Shown: positions 45,206-54,406, counted from the first letter of the stretch. The stretch is 64,000 bases of DNA from Mycobacterium sp. DL440 (GCF_011745145.1 NZ_CP050191.1:248001-312000), one strand, 5' to 3'. Translations and numbers: made by a program. Notes: generated from the letters alone by a model not told the origin.

Positions 45206-46630
45206 GTGCAAACTGTTTTCGAACGAACCATTCCCGCCAGCGGTCTCATCGAGCGTTCGCTGGCTACCACCGTCTTGCAGCCTTTCTGGCTCGATGATGC
45301 ACCGGCTCAGCCCGGCCATCCGGTGTTGACGCGGGCATCGTCGCGGTACGACCTCGTGGTGGTCGGCGGCGGGTACACCGGTCTGTGGTCCGCCGTGTTG
45401 GCCAAGCAGCGTGACCCGGGCCTGCGGGTCGCTCTGCTCGAGGGGCAGACGCTCGGATGGGCCGCCTCGGGACGCAACGGCGGTTTCGTCGAAGCCTCAC
45501 TCACTCACGGTGAGGAGAATGGACGCAGCCGATGGCCCAATGAGATTGACGTCCTCGACCGGCTGGGAATGGAGAACCTCGACGCCATCGAGAAGACTGT
45601 CGGCTCACTGGGTCTTGATTGTGATTTCGAGCGGACCGGCTCCATCGCCGTCGCGCTGGAGCCCTATCAGGCCGACGAGCTGGCCGCCGTCCCGGAGCGG
45701 CCGGGGCACCTGTACCTCGACCGGCAGGCCATGCGGGCGGAGGTCAATTCGCCCACCTATCTGGCCGGCAGGTGGGCGAAGGACAGTACCGCACTCGTGC
45801 ATCCCGCCAAACTCGTCAACGAACTCGCCCGTGCCGCAGTTGATCTCGGGGTGGACATCTACGAACACAGCAAGGTGCTCGGCGCCGGGCCCGGCCGCCG
45901 CGGCGGGCCGGTGACCGTGCGCACCGAGCGCGCGTCCCTGCAGGCTGACCGAGTGGTACTGGCCACCAACGGGTTCCCGTCGTTGTTGAAGCGCTACCGG
46001 TACCACACGGTGCCGGTCTACGACTATGCGTTGATGACCGAACCGCTCACCGATGCCCAACTGGCCGAGATCGGCTGGGGTAACCGCCAGGGCATCAGTG
46101 ACATGTCGAACCAGTTCCATTACTACCGGTTGTCCAAGGACAACCGCATCCTCTGGGGCGGGTATGACGCCGTCTACCACTACGGTGGCCAGATCCGGCC
46201 TCAGTACGAAGACCGCGATGTCACCTATCGGCGCCTTGCCAGTCATTTCTTCACGACGTTCCCGCAACTGGAAGACGTTGCGTTCACCCACCGTTGGGCG
46301 GGGATGATCGATACCTCGACGCGATTCTGCGCCTTCTTCGGGTCGGCGTGTGGGGACCGCGTCGGCTATGCCGCCGGGTTCACCGGGCTGGGTGTGGCGG
46401 CCACCCGTTTCGCCGCCGAGGTCATGCTCGACCGCTTCTCGGGCACACCGACGGCGCGGACCGAACTCGAGATGGTCAGGTCGATGCCGCTGCCGTTCCC
46501 GCCAGAGCCGTTGGCCTCGGCCGGAATTCAGGCGACCCGTTGGTCGCTCGACCGTGCCGACCATCACCAGGGACGTCGAAACGTCCTGCTGAAGGCACTT
46601 GACTCGGTCGGGCTGGGGTTCGATTCGTAG
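45206..46630 (+). CDS. FAD-dependent oxidoreductase (DAO family)
   Basis: 474 residues from GTG 45206 (AGGAAGAAACC upstream). The dinucleotide motif YDLVVVGGGYTGLWSAVLAK binds FAD; LLEGQTLGWAASGRNGGFVE follows as in glycine/sarcosine-oxidase-like (DAO) enzymes. Later blocks include YDYALMTEPLTDAQLAEIGW, FHYYRLSKDNRILWGGYDAV and a C-terminal HRWAGMIDTSTRFCAFFGSA with YAAGFTGLGVAATRFAAEVM. Such enzymes oxidise secondary or primary amines or amino acids. The substrate is not deducible. A TetR gene follows in the same direction. Confidence 0.85.
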   Translation: MQTVFERTIPASGLIERSLATTVLQPFWLDDAPAQPGHPVLTRASSRYDLVVVGGGYTGLWSAVLAKQRDPGLRVALLEGQTLGWAASGRNGGFVEASLTHGEENGRSRWPNEIDVLDRLGMENLDAIEKTVGSLGLDCDFERTGSIAVALEPYQADELAAVPERPGHLYLDRQAMRAEVNSPTYLAGRWAKDSTALVHPAKLVNELARAAVDLGVDIYEHSKVLGAGPGRRGGPVTVRTERASLQADRVVLATNGFPSLLKRYRYHTVPVYDYALMTEPLTDAQLAEIGWGNRQGISDMSNQFHYYRLSKDNRILWGGYDAVYHYGGQIRPQYEDRDVTYRRLASHFFTTFPQLEDVAFTHRWAGMIDTSTRFCAFFGSACGDRVGYAAGFTGLGVAATRFAAEVMLDRFSGTPTARTELEMVRSMPLPFPPEPLASAGIQATRWSLDRADHHQGRRNVLLKALDSVGLGFDS

Positions 46631-46705
46631 CGTTCCCGCGCACCGGGACGCGGCGACGCCGCACAATGAGGCAAGTGCGTTGACATAGTGCCGGAGGCAG
46701 TGCGG

Positions 46706-47455
46706 ATGAGCCGACCATTGAAGTCCGAGTCGCCACGGCGACGCCGGCGGCAGACCAAACACGGCGTGGTCCTGTCCGAGCAACTCATTGTCGAGGCCGC
46801 ACTGCGCGTGCTCCAGTACCACGGTGCCACTGGCCTGACGGTCCGCCGCCTCGGCACGGCCCTCGGCGCTGACCCGACCGCCCTGTACCGCTACTTTCGC
46901 GGCATCGAAGACGTGGTGCTCGCCATCACCGACGAACTCCTGCGGCGGGTGGTCGAGGGTTGGGAACCTACCGGGCGATGGCGGGACGACATGCGGGAAC
47001 TCGGCCTGCGCGTGCACCGCGTCTATGTCGAGCACCCGCAGGCCGGGGTGCTGGCCGCGAGCCGGGTAACCGGAGGGCCGTACGAGATCCAGGTCATCGA
47101 AACGGCTCTGGGGCTGCTGCGGTCGGCCGGATTTCCTGAGCGCGAAGCCGTCGAGGTGTATCACGCCTTCATCGACCAGATGCTCGGCTTCGCCGCGCTG
47201 GATGCCGCCTTCGAAGCTCTGCCCGCCGAACATCGGGAACGCGACGACGGCAAGTGGCGCCACACGTACGCCCAATTGCCCGCCGAGACACACCCGAACA
47301 TCGCCGCTACCAGCCGCCTGCTGGACGAGTCGATGCGGCGCAGTGGGTGTGAATCGGCCCTCGATCTCCTCCTCGACGGCATTGCCGCGCGACTGAATCG
47401 TGACAACCCGAATCAGTCCAGTCGTCACAGGGATGTGGACAGTCGGCGTCGTTGA
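46706..47455 (+). CDS. TetR-family regulator
   Basis: 249 residues. ATG 46706 has GGAGG 8 nt upstream; GTG 46688 is an alternative. A basic N-terminus (SPRRRRRQTKHG) precedes the HTH domain: LSEQLIVEAALRVLQYHGAT, GLTVRRLGTALGADPTALYR, YFRGIEDVVLAITDELLRRV. The ligand domain is helical (REAVEVYHAFIDQMLGFAAL). It follows the FAD oxidase and may regulate it. No palindrome was recognised upstream. Confidence 0.85.
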   Translation: MSRPLKSESPRRRRRQTKHGVVLSEQLIVEAALRVLQYHGATGLTVRRLGTALGADPTALYRYFRGIEDVVLAITDELLRRVVEGWEPTGRWRDDMRELGLRVHRVYVEHPQAGVLAASRVTGGPYEIQVIETALGLLRSAGFPEREAVEVYHAFIDQMLGFAALDAAFEALPAEHRERDDGKWRHTYAQLPAETHPNIAATSRLLDESMRRSGCESALDLLLDGIAARLNRDNPNQSSRHRDVDSRRR

Positions 47456-47465
47456 TAGTCGGGTG

Positions 47466-48167
47466 TCAGTGCGCCTGGGTTGCGATGCCGCCGATCAGTT
47501 GGTCCAGGCCGGAACGGAATTCGGTCAACGGGTCTTCGTCGGTCTGATCGAATGCCCCGGAGTCGAGGGCGGCCGCCAGTGCTGGGAACCGGGTCGGCTC
47601 CACCAGGCGGCGTAGCAGTCCGGGGTACTCGCGGTCGCTCACGTCACGGGCTTCGATGGCCAGCGCCGCCGAGCCTCGCGTGAAAACCAACACGGCGACG
47701 ACGGCGGCGAGCTTCTCGCGTTCGGTCAGCCCGGTGCCGGACAGGGTGGCCAGGCCGGCGTCGAGCCAGGCGAGCTGACTGGGATCCGCGGGCAGCCCGG
47801 CCGACGCGGCCTGCAGGATCCACGGATGGCGGTGGTAGATGTTCCAAAGCTCCAGTGCCCAATTTGTCAGTGCACCAGTCCAATCCGCGCCCTCGGGCGC
47901 AGGCGGTGGCAGGCCGGGGCCGGCCGCGAGCATGAACGTCACCAGTTCGTCCTTGTTGGCCACGTGCCGGTACAGGGACATGGTGCCGCACCCGAGTTGC
48001 TCGGCCAGCCGTGCCATCGACAGGGCGGCGAGTCCGTCGGTGTCGGCGAGTTCGACGGCTTTCTTGACGATCGCCTCCCGGGTGAGTCCACGCGACCGGC
48101 GGGGCGCCGAGTCTTGCTGCCAGAGCAGGCGCAAGGCGCGGGGCAGTGGGGTATCGGGACCGGCCAT
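47466..48167 (-). CDS. TetR-family regulator, divergent from the DUF2306 gene
   Basis: 233 residues from ATG 48167. HTH domain: LTREAIVKKAVELADTDGLA, ALSMARLAEQLGCGTMSLYR, HVANKDELVTFMLAAGPGLP. The C-terminal domain is of the TetR_C_1 (tetracycline-repressor-like) type (LTNWALELWNIYHRHPWILQ, LTEREKLAAVVAVLVFTRGS). It is divergent from a membrane protein gene with two GTATG-N-CATAC palindromes between, so it most likely represses that gene and itself. Convergent with the TetR gene before it, 10 bp apart. Confidence 0.88.
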   Translation of the reverse strand: MAGPDTPLPRALRLLWQQDSAPRRSRGLTREAIVKKAVELADTDGLAALSMARLAEQLGCGTMSLYRHVANKDELVTFMLAAGPGLPPPAPEGADWTGALTNWALELWNIYHRHPWILQAASAGLPADPSQLAWLDAGLATLSGTGLTEREKLAAVVAVLVFTRGSAALAIEARDVSDREYPGLLRRLVEPTRFPALAAALDSGAFDQTDEDPLTEFRSGLDQLIGGIATQAH

Positions 48168-48192
48168 CAACGCTCAGAGTAACCAGTGACAT

Positions 48193-48238
48193 CTGGATGC
48201 GTATGACATACCCTTTTGCGTATGTCATACGCATCCAG
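48193..48238. promoter_or_regulatory. Double palindromic operator overlapping the DUF2306 start
   Basis: CTGGATGCGTATGACATAC (48193-48211) and GTATGTCATACGCATCCAG (48220-48238) form a perfect 19-bp inverted repeat around an 8-bp spacer. Each arm itself contains a palindrome GTATGNCATAC (48201-48211; 48220-48230), 19 bp apart. The second covers the ATG at 48222. This is a strong candidate for the TetR protein encoded at 47466. Confidence 0.75.
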
Positions 48239-48899
48239 GTGGTCCACTCGGCTCGTCCCGGCCCTCGCGGTCGTCGTCGTGGTGTTTCTGACGTATTCGC
48301 TCCCGCCGTACCTGACCGGCGGCACCCGGGTGCCGCCCACCTTCGGGCTGCACTATCCGCTGCTGGTCGCGCACGTTCTGCTGGCGAGCGTGGCGATGAC
48401 GTGTGCCGTCGCGCAGATCTGGCCGGGGCTGCGGCGTCGTCACCCGGTGCTGCACCGTCGTACCGGGCGCGGCTACGTCGCGACAGCGATCCCGGCGGCG
48501 GTCTGCGCGATGGTGATCGGGGCGGCGACGCCGTTCGGGCCGATCCTGGCGGTCAGCAATGTGACGCTCGGAGCGCTGTGGCTCTGGTTCACCGTCGACG
48601 GCTTCGTCGCGGCGCGGCGAAGCCGATTCGGTGCGCATCGACGCCAGATGTTGCGCAGTGCGACGCTGGCACTGTCGATCATCACCAACCGGATCTGGGC
48701 TCCCGTGTTGTACCTGGGATTCGAGCCATTGCGCGACAGTGCTTTTGGCGGCAACGAGGAAAAGTACCTGTGGTTCGTCGCGGGGGTGGGCGGATGGCTG
48801 GGCTGGACGATTCCCCTTCTGCTGCTGCAGACGTGGCTGCGGCGGCAGTCGCGTGCCGGTTCGGGACCGGTATTGATGGCAACGTCAGTTCCCCGGTAA
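48222..48899 (+). CDS. DUF2306 membrane protein
   Basis: 225 residues from ATG 48222. No ribosome site precedes it, so translation may be leaderless; the ATG lies within the palindromic operator. Five or more transmembrane helices: LVPALAVVVVVFLTYSLPPY, PLLVAHVLLASVAMTCAVAQ, GYVATAIPAAVCAMVIGAAT, LAVSNVTLGALWLWFTVDGF, FVAGVGGWLGWTIPLLLLQT. The loop RRHPVLHRRTGRGYV, RSRFGAHRRQMLRSATLALS and ITNRIWAPVLY are typical of DUF2306, with histidines that could bind heme. Function unknown; TetR plus DUF2306 pairs recur in actinobacteria. Confidence 0.8.
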   Translation: MSYASRWSTRLVPALAVVVVVFLTYSLPPYLTGGTRVPPTFGLHYPLLVAHVLLASVAMTCAVAQIWPGLRRRHPVLHRRTGRGYVATAIPAAVCAMVIGAATPFGPILAVSNVTLGALWLWFTVDGFVAARRSRFGAHRRQMLRSATLALSIITNRIWAPVLYLGFEPLRDSAFGGNEEKYLWFVAGVGGWLGWTIPLLLLQTWLRRQSRAGSGPVLMATSVPR

Positions 48900-48975
48900 A
48901 CCCCAGCGAGCAGGAGTAACCTCCACCGCGTTCAGCCCTACCGGTGCCGAATCGCCAAACCGGAGTGAGGTCGCC

Positions 48976-51327
48976 ATGCCTACCGAGTTCAACGGCAAGA
49001 TCGAATTGGATGTCCGGGATTCCGAATCGGACTGGGGGCCCTACGCGGCACCGACCGCGGTCGAGAATGCTCCGAATGTGCTGTACCTGGTGTGGGACGA
49101 CACCGGCATCGCCACCTGGGACTGTTTCGGTGGCCTGGTGGACATGCCCGCGATGAGCCGGATCGCCGAACGCGGGGTACGGCTGTCGCAGTTCCACACC
49201 ACGGCGCTGTGCTCGCCGACCCGCGCCTCACTGCTCACCGGTCGTAACGCCACCACGGTGGGGATGGCCACCATCGAGGAGTTCACCGACGGATTCCCCA
49301 ACTGCAACGGGCGGATTCCGTTCGAGACCGCCCTGCTCTCGGAGGTGCTCGCCGAGAACGGTTACAACACCTACTGCGTGGGCAAGTGGCACCTGACCCC
49401 GTTGGAGGAGTCGAACCTCGCTGCCACCAAACGGCATTGGCCGTGTTCGCGTGGGTTCGAGCGGTTCTACGGATTCATGGGCGGCGAGACCGATCAGTGG
49501 TACCCGGACCTGGTGTACGACAACCATCCGGTCGATCCGCCGGCCACCCCCGAGGAGGGCTACCACCTTTCGCAGGACTTGGCCGACAAGACGATCGAGT
49601 TCATCCGGGACGCCAAGGTGATCGCCCCGGACAAACCCTGGTTCACCTATCTGTGCCCAGGTGCCGGTCACGCCCCGCACCACGTGTTCAAGGAGTGGGC
49701 CGACCGCTACGCGGGCCGGTTCGACATGGGCTATGAGGCCTACCGCGACATCGTGCTGCAGAACCAGAAGCGCCTGGGTATCGTGCCGCCCGATACCGAG
49801 CTGTCACCGGTCAACCCCTATGCGGATGTCAAGGGGCCCAACGGAGAACTGTGGCCCGCGCAGGACACCGTGCGGCCGTGGGACACCTTGAGCGACGATG
49901 AGAAGCGGCTGTTCGCCCGGATGGCCGAGGTGTTCGCCGGGTTCCTGTCCTACACCGACGCCCAGCTCGGCCGGGTGCTGGACTTCCTGGAAGAGACCGG
50001 CCAACTCGACAACACGATCATCGTGGTGATCTCCGACAACGGGGCCAGCGGCGAGGGCGGCCCGAACGGTTCGGTGAACGAGACCAAGTTCTTCAACGGC
50101 TACATCGACACCGCCGAGGAAGGGCTCAGGTTCCTCGACCGGCTGGGCTCGCCCGAGACCTACAACCACTACCCGATCGGTTGGGCGATGGCGTTCAACA
50201 CGCCCTACAAGCTGTTCAAGCGCTACGCCTCGCATGAGGGCGGAATCGCCGACACTGCAATCATCTCCTGGCCCAACGGTATTGGCGCCCATGGTGCAGT
50301 ACGCGACAATTACGTCAACGTCTGTGACATCACTCCGACCGTCTACGACCTGCTCGACATCACGCCGCCGGCGAGCGTGCGCGGCGTTCCGCAGAAGCCG
50401 CTGGACGGTATGAGTTTCAAAGTGGCGCTGGATAACCCGGATGCCCCCACGGGTAAGGAAACCCAGTTCTACACGATGCTCGGCACCCGCGGCATCTGGC
50501 ACAAGGGCTGGTTCGCCAACACCGTGCACGCCGCCACCCCGTCGGGCTGGTCCCACTTCGACGCCGACCGCTGGGAGCTGTTCCACATCGAGTCGGATCG
50601 CAGTCAGTGCCATGATCTGGCCGACGAACAGCCGGACAAACTCGCCGAACTCACGGCGCTCTGGTTCAGTGAGGCCGACAAGTACGACGGGCTGCCCCTG
50701 GCCGATCTCAACATCCTCGAGACCATGACCCGCTGGCGGCCGTACCTGGCCGGTGAGCGGTCCAGCTATACCTACTATCCCAACAGCGCCGAAGTCGGTC
50801 TCGGCGCGGCCGCCGAACTACGCGGGCAGTCGTTCACCGTGCTCGCCGACGTCACGGTGGACGGGGACGACACCCAAGGTGTGTTGTTCAAGCAGGGCGG
50901 TGCACACGGCGGTCACGTCCTGTTCATCGCCGACCGAAGGCTGCACTACGTCTACAACTTCCTGGGCGAGCACGAGCAGTCGCTGATCTCACCCGATCCG
51001 ATCCCGTTGGGGCGGCACGTCTTCGGTGTGCAATACCAGCGGACCGGCACCGTCGAGGGCAGCCATACCCCGCTCGGCGACACCACCTTGTACGTCGACG
51101 ACGACGCGGTCGCCGAGCTGGCCGGGATGCAGACCCACCCCGGCATGTTCGCGCTCGCCGGAGGCGGAATCTGCATCGGCCGTAACACCGGATCGGCGGT
51201 GTCACAGCAATACCGGGCACCGTTCGCCTTCACCGGCGGCACCATCGGGCACGTCACCGTGGACCTGTCCGGCGAGCCGTATCAGGACCTCGAGCGCAGG
51301 CTCGCGGCCGCGTTCGCCAAGGACTGA
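48976..51327 (+). CDS. atsA: Arylsulfatase (AtsA-like)
   Basis: 783 residues; cleaves sulfate esters. The sulfatase signature is LCSPTRASLLTGR, with Cys79 the residue converted to formylglycine; metal ligands in VLYLVWDDTGIATWDCFGGL, CVGKWHLTP and IIVVISDNGASGEGGPNGS. The N-terminal tag EFNGKIELDVRDSESDWGPY and the C-terminal 200-residue beta domain (FTVLADVTVDGDDTQGVLFK) are as in the mycobacterial Rv0711 family. No signal peptide is visible, so it is probably cytoplasmic. An activating formylglycine-generating enzyme is encoded 0.7 kb downstream; a lipoprotein gene starts 3 nt after its stop. Confidence 0.93.
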   Translation: MPTEFNGKIELDVRDSESDWGPYAAPTAVENAPNVLYLVWDDTGIATWDCFGGLVDMPAMSRIAERGVRLSQFHTTALCSPTRASLLTGRNATTVGMATIEEFTDGFPNCNGRIPFETALLSEVLAENGYNTYCVGKWHLTPLEESNLAATKRHWPCSRGFERFYGFMGGETDQWYPDLVYDNHPVDPPATPEEGYHLSQDLADKTIEFIRDAKVIAPDKPWFTYLCPGAGHAPHHVFKEWADRYAGRFDMGYEAYRDIVLQNQKRLGIVPPDTELSPVNPYADVKGPNGELWPAQDTVRPWDTLSDDEKRLFARMAEVFAGFLSYTDAQLGRVLDFLEETGQLDNTIIVVISDNGASGEGGPNGSVNETKFFNGYIDTAEEGLRFLDRLGSPETYNHYPIGWAMAFNTPYKLFKRYASHEGGIADTAIISWPNGIGAHGAVRDNYVNVCDITPTVYDLLDITPPASVRGVPQKPLDGMSFKVALDNPDAPTGKETQFYTMLGTRGIWHKGWFANTVHAATPSGWSHFDADRWELFHIESDRSQCHDLADEQPDKLAELTALWFSEADKYDGLPLADLNILETMTRWRPYLAGERSSYTYYPNSAEVGLGAAAELRGQSFTVLADVTVDGDDTQGVLFKQGGAHGGHVLFIADRRLHYVYNFLGEHEQSLISPDPIPLGRHVFGVQYQRTGTVEGSHTPLGDTTLYVDDDAVAELAGMQTHPGMFALAGGGICIGRNTGSAVSQQYRAPFAFTGGTIGHVTVDLSGEPYQDLERRLAAAFAKD

Positions 51328-51330
51328 TCG

Positions 51331-52029
51331 ATGAACCCGACGGCGATGGGTGTCGGTGCACTTGCCGTCGCCGCGATGGCGGGCTGCGGCAGTGGCGGCC
51401 CCGTCGGTAGCCCGGCTGCCCCCGCCACCACCGTGGCGGCCCCGGTCACGACCGTTCCGGCGGCAACGACCTCTTCGAGCCGGCCCGTACCCGAATTCGC
51501 CCTGCCCGCCTATGGCGTCGAACCGACGACCACGCGGGTACTGGCCGCCGGTGAAGTCACCTGCCCACCCCCGGATGGCCCGACCGTCGCGGTGCACAGT
51601 CCGGCGCCGCGCTCACCGACGCTCACCGTCGGGATCCCCCAAGGGTTCACCGAGGTGATACCGCATACGGAGGCGGTGCGACTGACCGGACCGGCCGGGA
51701 TGACCGCCGAGATCACGCTCACCCCGACCACCCGGGACGCGCAGGGTGCCTTCGATCAGTACAGCGACGACCGCGTCGCGAAGTTCTCGATCAACAGCGT
51801 CAGCGTGTTGCCCGGTGACCTGTGCGGCTACAGCGGGCAGAAGCTGATGGGCATCCTGGCCGACCAGCCGGGCAGGGGCAGCCAATATGCCGACCGGATC
51901 GTTCACATCTGGACCGACAGCGGCGATTTCCTGGCCGCCGTGCGCGTCGAGGCGCCCAGCGGGACCAAGGGATTCGACCAGGCCAGTTCGGCGATGCTCA
52001 CCGACTTCGGAATCACCATGCCGGGCTGA
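51331..52029 (+). CDS. LpqN-like lipoprotein
   Basis: 232 residues. The short signal peptide ends with lipobox MAGC (Cys19), then a long Ala/Pro/Thr/Ser linker. The mature domain (LTVGIPQGFTEVIPHTEAVR, TGPAGMTAEITLTPTTRDAQ, LPGDLCGYSGQKLMGI, RIVHIWTDSGDFLAAVRVEA) resembles the LpqN/LpqT-type mycobacterial lipoproteins of the outer periplasm. It is inserted between the sulfatase and its activating enzyme and starts 3 nt after atsA. Placement suggests co-expression, but no role in sulfate ester use can be shown. The family assignment is moderate. Confidence 0.6.
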   Translation: MNPTAMGVGALAVAAMAGCGSGGPVGSPAAPATTVAAPVTTVPAATTSSSRPVPEFALPAYGVEPTTTRVLAAGEVTCPPPDGPTVAVHSPAPRSPTLTVGIPQGFTEVIPHTEAVRLTGPAGMTAEITLTPTTRDAQGAFDQYSDDRVAKFSINSVSVLPGDLCGYSGQKLMGILADQPGRGSQYADRIVHIWTDSGDFLAAVRVEAPSGTKGFDQASSAMLTDFGITMPG

Positions 52030-52064
52030 GCCGGCCGATGATCGGCCGCGACTAGCCTCGATTT

Positions 52065-52970
52065 GTGGCCACCGAACTCATCGAGCTTCCCGGCGGGACC
52101 TTCCGGATGGGTTCGACGGAGTTCTACCCCGAAGAGGCCCCGGTGCACACCGTGACCGTCGGCGCGTTCGCCATCGAGCAGCATCCGGTCACCACCGCCC
52201 AGTTCGGCGCATTCGTCGAGGCGACCGGCTACGTCACGATCGCCGAGCGGCCGATGGACCCCGCGCTGTATCCCGGCGTGGACGAGGCCGACCTGGTGCC
52301 CGGCGCCCTGGTGTTCAGGCCCGCCGACGGCCCCGTCGGCCTGCGGGACTGGCGCCAGTGGTGGGACTGGGCCCCCGGAGCCAACTGGCGCCGGCCCTTC
52401 GGCCCCGACCTCGACCCCGCCGCACCGGATCATCCCGTCGTGCAGGTCGCCTACCCGGACGCGGCGGCCTACGCGGCGTGGGCCGGACGGCGGCTGCCCA
52501 CCGAAGCCGAGTGGGAGTACGCCGCGCGCGGGGGAGTCGAGGGCGTCTACGCCTGGGGCGACGAGCTCACCCCGGGCGGAGCGCTGATGGCCAACACCTG
52601 GCAGGGCCGGTTCCCGTATCGCAACGACGGTGCGCTGGGCTGGCGTGGTACCTCACCGGTCGGGAGCTTTCCGGCCAATGCGTTCGGCGTGGCCGACATG
52701 ATCGGCAACGTGTGGGAGTGGACCACCACGCGGTTCTTCGGACCACATCGGCCGGACGCCGACGCGCCGGCGTGCTGCCCGCCGCGGGCCGGAGCCGCCC
52801 GGCCGGCGACTTCGGAACCAGCCGCCGATCCGATGGTGAACCAGGTGCTCAAGGGCGGTTCGCACCTGTGCGCGCCGGAGTACTGTCACCGCTACCGCCC
52901 GGCCGCGCGGTCGCCGCAGTCACAGGACAGCTCGACCACGCACATCGGGTTTCGCTGCGTGCTCAGCTGA
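52065..52970 (+). CDS. Formylglycine-generating enzyme
   Basis: 301 residues from GTG 52065. Oxidises the sulfatase signature Cys to formylglycine with a copper site. Family blocks: LIELPGGTFRMGSTEFYPEE, PVVQVAYPDAAAYAAWAGRR with LPTEAEWEYAARGGVEGVYA, and NVWEWTTTRFFG. The paired active-site cysteines are Cys269 and Cys274 in GGSHLCAPEYCHRYRPAARS, spaced by five as in the characterised actinobacterial enzymes. It corresponds to Rv0712. Located after atsA and a lipoprotein gene, so it matures the adjacent arylsulfatase. It is the last gene before the spc operon promoter. Confidence 0.95.
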   Translation: MATELIELPGGTFRMGSTEFYPEEAPVHTVTVGAFAIEQHPVTTAQFGAFVEATGYVTIAERPMDPALYPGVDEADLVPGALVFRPADGPVGLRDWRQWWDWAPGANWRRPFGPDLDPAAPDHPVVQVAYPDAAAYAAWAGRRLPTEAEWEYAARGGVEGVYAWGDELTPGGALMANTWQGRFPYRNDGALGWRGTSPVGSFPANAFGVADMIGNVWEWTTTRFFGPHRPDADAPACCPPRAGAARPATSEPAADPMVNQVLKGGSHLCAPEYCHRYRPAARSPQSQDSSTTHIGFRCVLS

Positions 52971-52996
52971 CAGCGCGATACCCGATCGGTAGCGAT

Positions 52997-53025
52997 TTGG
53001 CGCATTCGCCGTGCTCACCTACTAT
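52997..53025 (+). promoter_or_regulatory. Candidate spc operon promoter
   Basis: TTGGCG (52997-53002) and TACTAT (53020-53025) are spaced 17 nt, a very good sigma-A match, 130 bp upstream of rplN. This gives the rplN-rplO block its own transcription start separate from the S10 block 9 kb upstream. Confidence 0.65.
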
Positions 53026-53156
53026 GTAGGGGTTGCCTTGGGCAGACCTCGGTTGACTGCTGTTTAAGAGTCAGCCCTGCGTGCCCTTCGGTGACAAAGA
53101 CCGCGCACGTCCAGGTCGGTATCTGGCGTGCATACAAATCCAGGTCAGGAGATCGA

Positions 53157-53525
53157 GTGATTCAGCAGGAATCGCGGTTGAAGGTCGCCGACAACACGGG
53201 TGCCAAGGAGATCTTGTGCATCCGCGTGCTTGGCGGCTCAGGGCGGCGTTACGCCGGCATCGGTGACGTCATCGTCGCGACCGTGAAAGACGCCATCCCC
53301 GGCGGCAACGTCAAGCGGGGCGACGTCGTCAAGGCAGTTATCGTGCGCACCGTCAAGGAGCGCCGCCGCGCCGACGGCAGCTACATCAAGTTCGACGAGA
53401 ACGCGGCCGTCATCATCAAGGCCGACAACGACCCGCGCGGTACCCGCATCTTCGGGCCGGTCGGTCGCGAACTGCGCGAGAAGAAGTTCATGAAGATCGT
53501 CTCGCTGGCTCCGGAGGTTTTGTAA
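53157..53525 (+). CDS. rplN: 50S ribosomal protein L14
   Basis: 122 residues from GTG 53157, preceded by CAGGAGATCGA. This is the normal L14 N-terminus ([20 protein letters not shown]); an earlier in-frame ATG would add 22 unrelated residues. L14 contacts L19 at the 30S interface. Core: [40 protein letters not shown]. rplX begins at the base after its TAA. Confidence 0.98.
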   Translation: MIQQESRLKVADNTGAKEILCIRVLGGSGRRYAGIGDVIVATVKDAIPGGNVKRGDVVKAVIVRTVKERRRADGSYIKFDENAAVIIKADNDPRGTRIFGPVGRELREKKFMKIVSLAPEVL

Positions 53526-53843
53526 ATGAAGGTCCACAAGGGCGACACCGTGCTGGTGGTCTCCGGTAAGGACAAGGGTGCCAAGGGCAAGGTCATCGAG
53601 GCCTTCCCGACCCGCGACAAGATTCTGGTCGAGGGTGTCAACCGGATCAAGAAGCACACCGCGCAGTCGCAGAACGAGCGCGGCGCATCGTCGGGGGGCA
53701 TCGTCACCCAGGAAGCCGCCATCCACGTGTCCAACGTGATGGTGGTCGATTCCGACGGCAAGCCGACTCGTGTGGGTTACCGCGTCGATGAAGAGACCGG
53801 CAAGAAGGTCCGCATCGCCAAGACCAATGGCAAGGACATCTGA
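53526..53843 (+). CDS. rplX: 50S ribosomal protein L24
   Basis: 105 residues; assembly initiator at the tunnel exit with a KOW motif ([20 protein letters not shown]). Later blocks [20 protein letters not shown] and [20 protein letters not shown] are standard. One-base overlap of its TGA with the rplE ATG. Confidence 0.98.
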   Translation: MKVHKGDTVLVVSGKDKGAKGKVIEAFPTRDKILVEGVNRIKKHTAQSQNERGASSGGIVTQEAAIHVSNVMVVDSDGKPTRVGYRVDEETGKKVRIAKTNGKDI

Positions 53844-54406
53844 TGACCGCACCAGAGAAGGTTCAGCCCCGCCTGAAGCAGCGCTACCGCGAAGAGATCC
53901 GCGAGTCGCTGCACAAGCAGTTCGAATTCGACAACGTCATGCAGATCCCGGGCGTGGTCAAGGTCGTCGTCAACATGGGTGTCGGCGACGCCGCCCGTGA
54001 CGCCAAGCTGATCAACGGCGCGGTCGCCGACCTGGCCCTCATCACCGGCCAGAAGCCGGAGATCCGCAAGGCCCGCAAGTCCATCGCACAGTTCAAGCTG
54101 CGTGAGGGCATGCCCATCGGCGCACGCGTGACCCTGCGCGGCGACCGGATGTGGGAGTTCCTGGACCGGCTGATCTCCATCGCCCTGCCCCGTATCCGCG
54201 ACTTCCGCGGCCTGAACGGCAAGCAGTTCGACGGCACCGGTAACTACACCTTCGGCCTCAACGAGCAGTCGATGTTCCACGAGATCGACGTGGATTCCAT
54301 CGACCGCCCCCGCGGCATGGACATCACCGTCGTCACCTCGGCGACCAACGACGACGAAGGCCGTGCGCTGCTGAAGGCGCTGGGCTTCCCCTTCAAGGAG
54401 AACTGA
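53843..54406 (+). CDS. rplE: 50S ribosomal protein L5
   Basis: 187 residues; binds 5S rRNA and contacts P-site tRNA. Blocks: [80 protein letters not shown], and the C-terminal [17 protein letters not shown]. rpsN follows after 4 nt. Confidence 0.98.
   Translation: MTAPEKVQPRLKQRYREEIRESLHKQFEFDNVMQIPGVVKVVVNMGVGDAARDAKLINGAVADLALITGQKPEIRKARKSIAQFKLREGMPIGARVTLRGDRMWEFLDRLISIALPRIRDFRGLNGKQFDGTGNYTFGLNEQSMFHEIDVDSIDRPRGMDITVVTSATNDDEGRALLKALGFPFKEN

Noticed and set aside
45605..47428. 607-residue open frame antisense to the FAD oxidase and a TetR gene
   Set aside because: The plus-strand genes have clear domains; the antisense frame has none.
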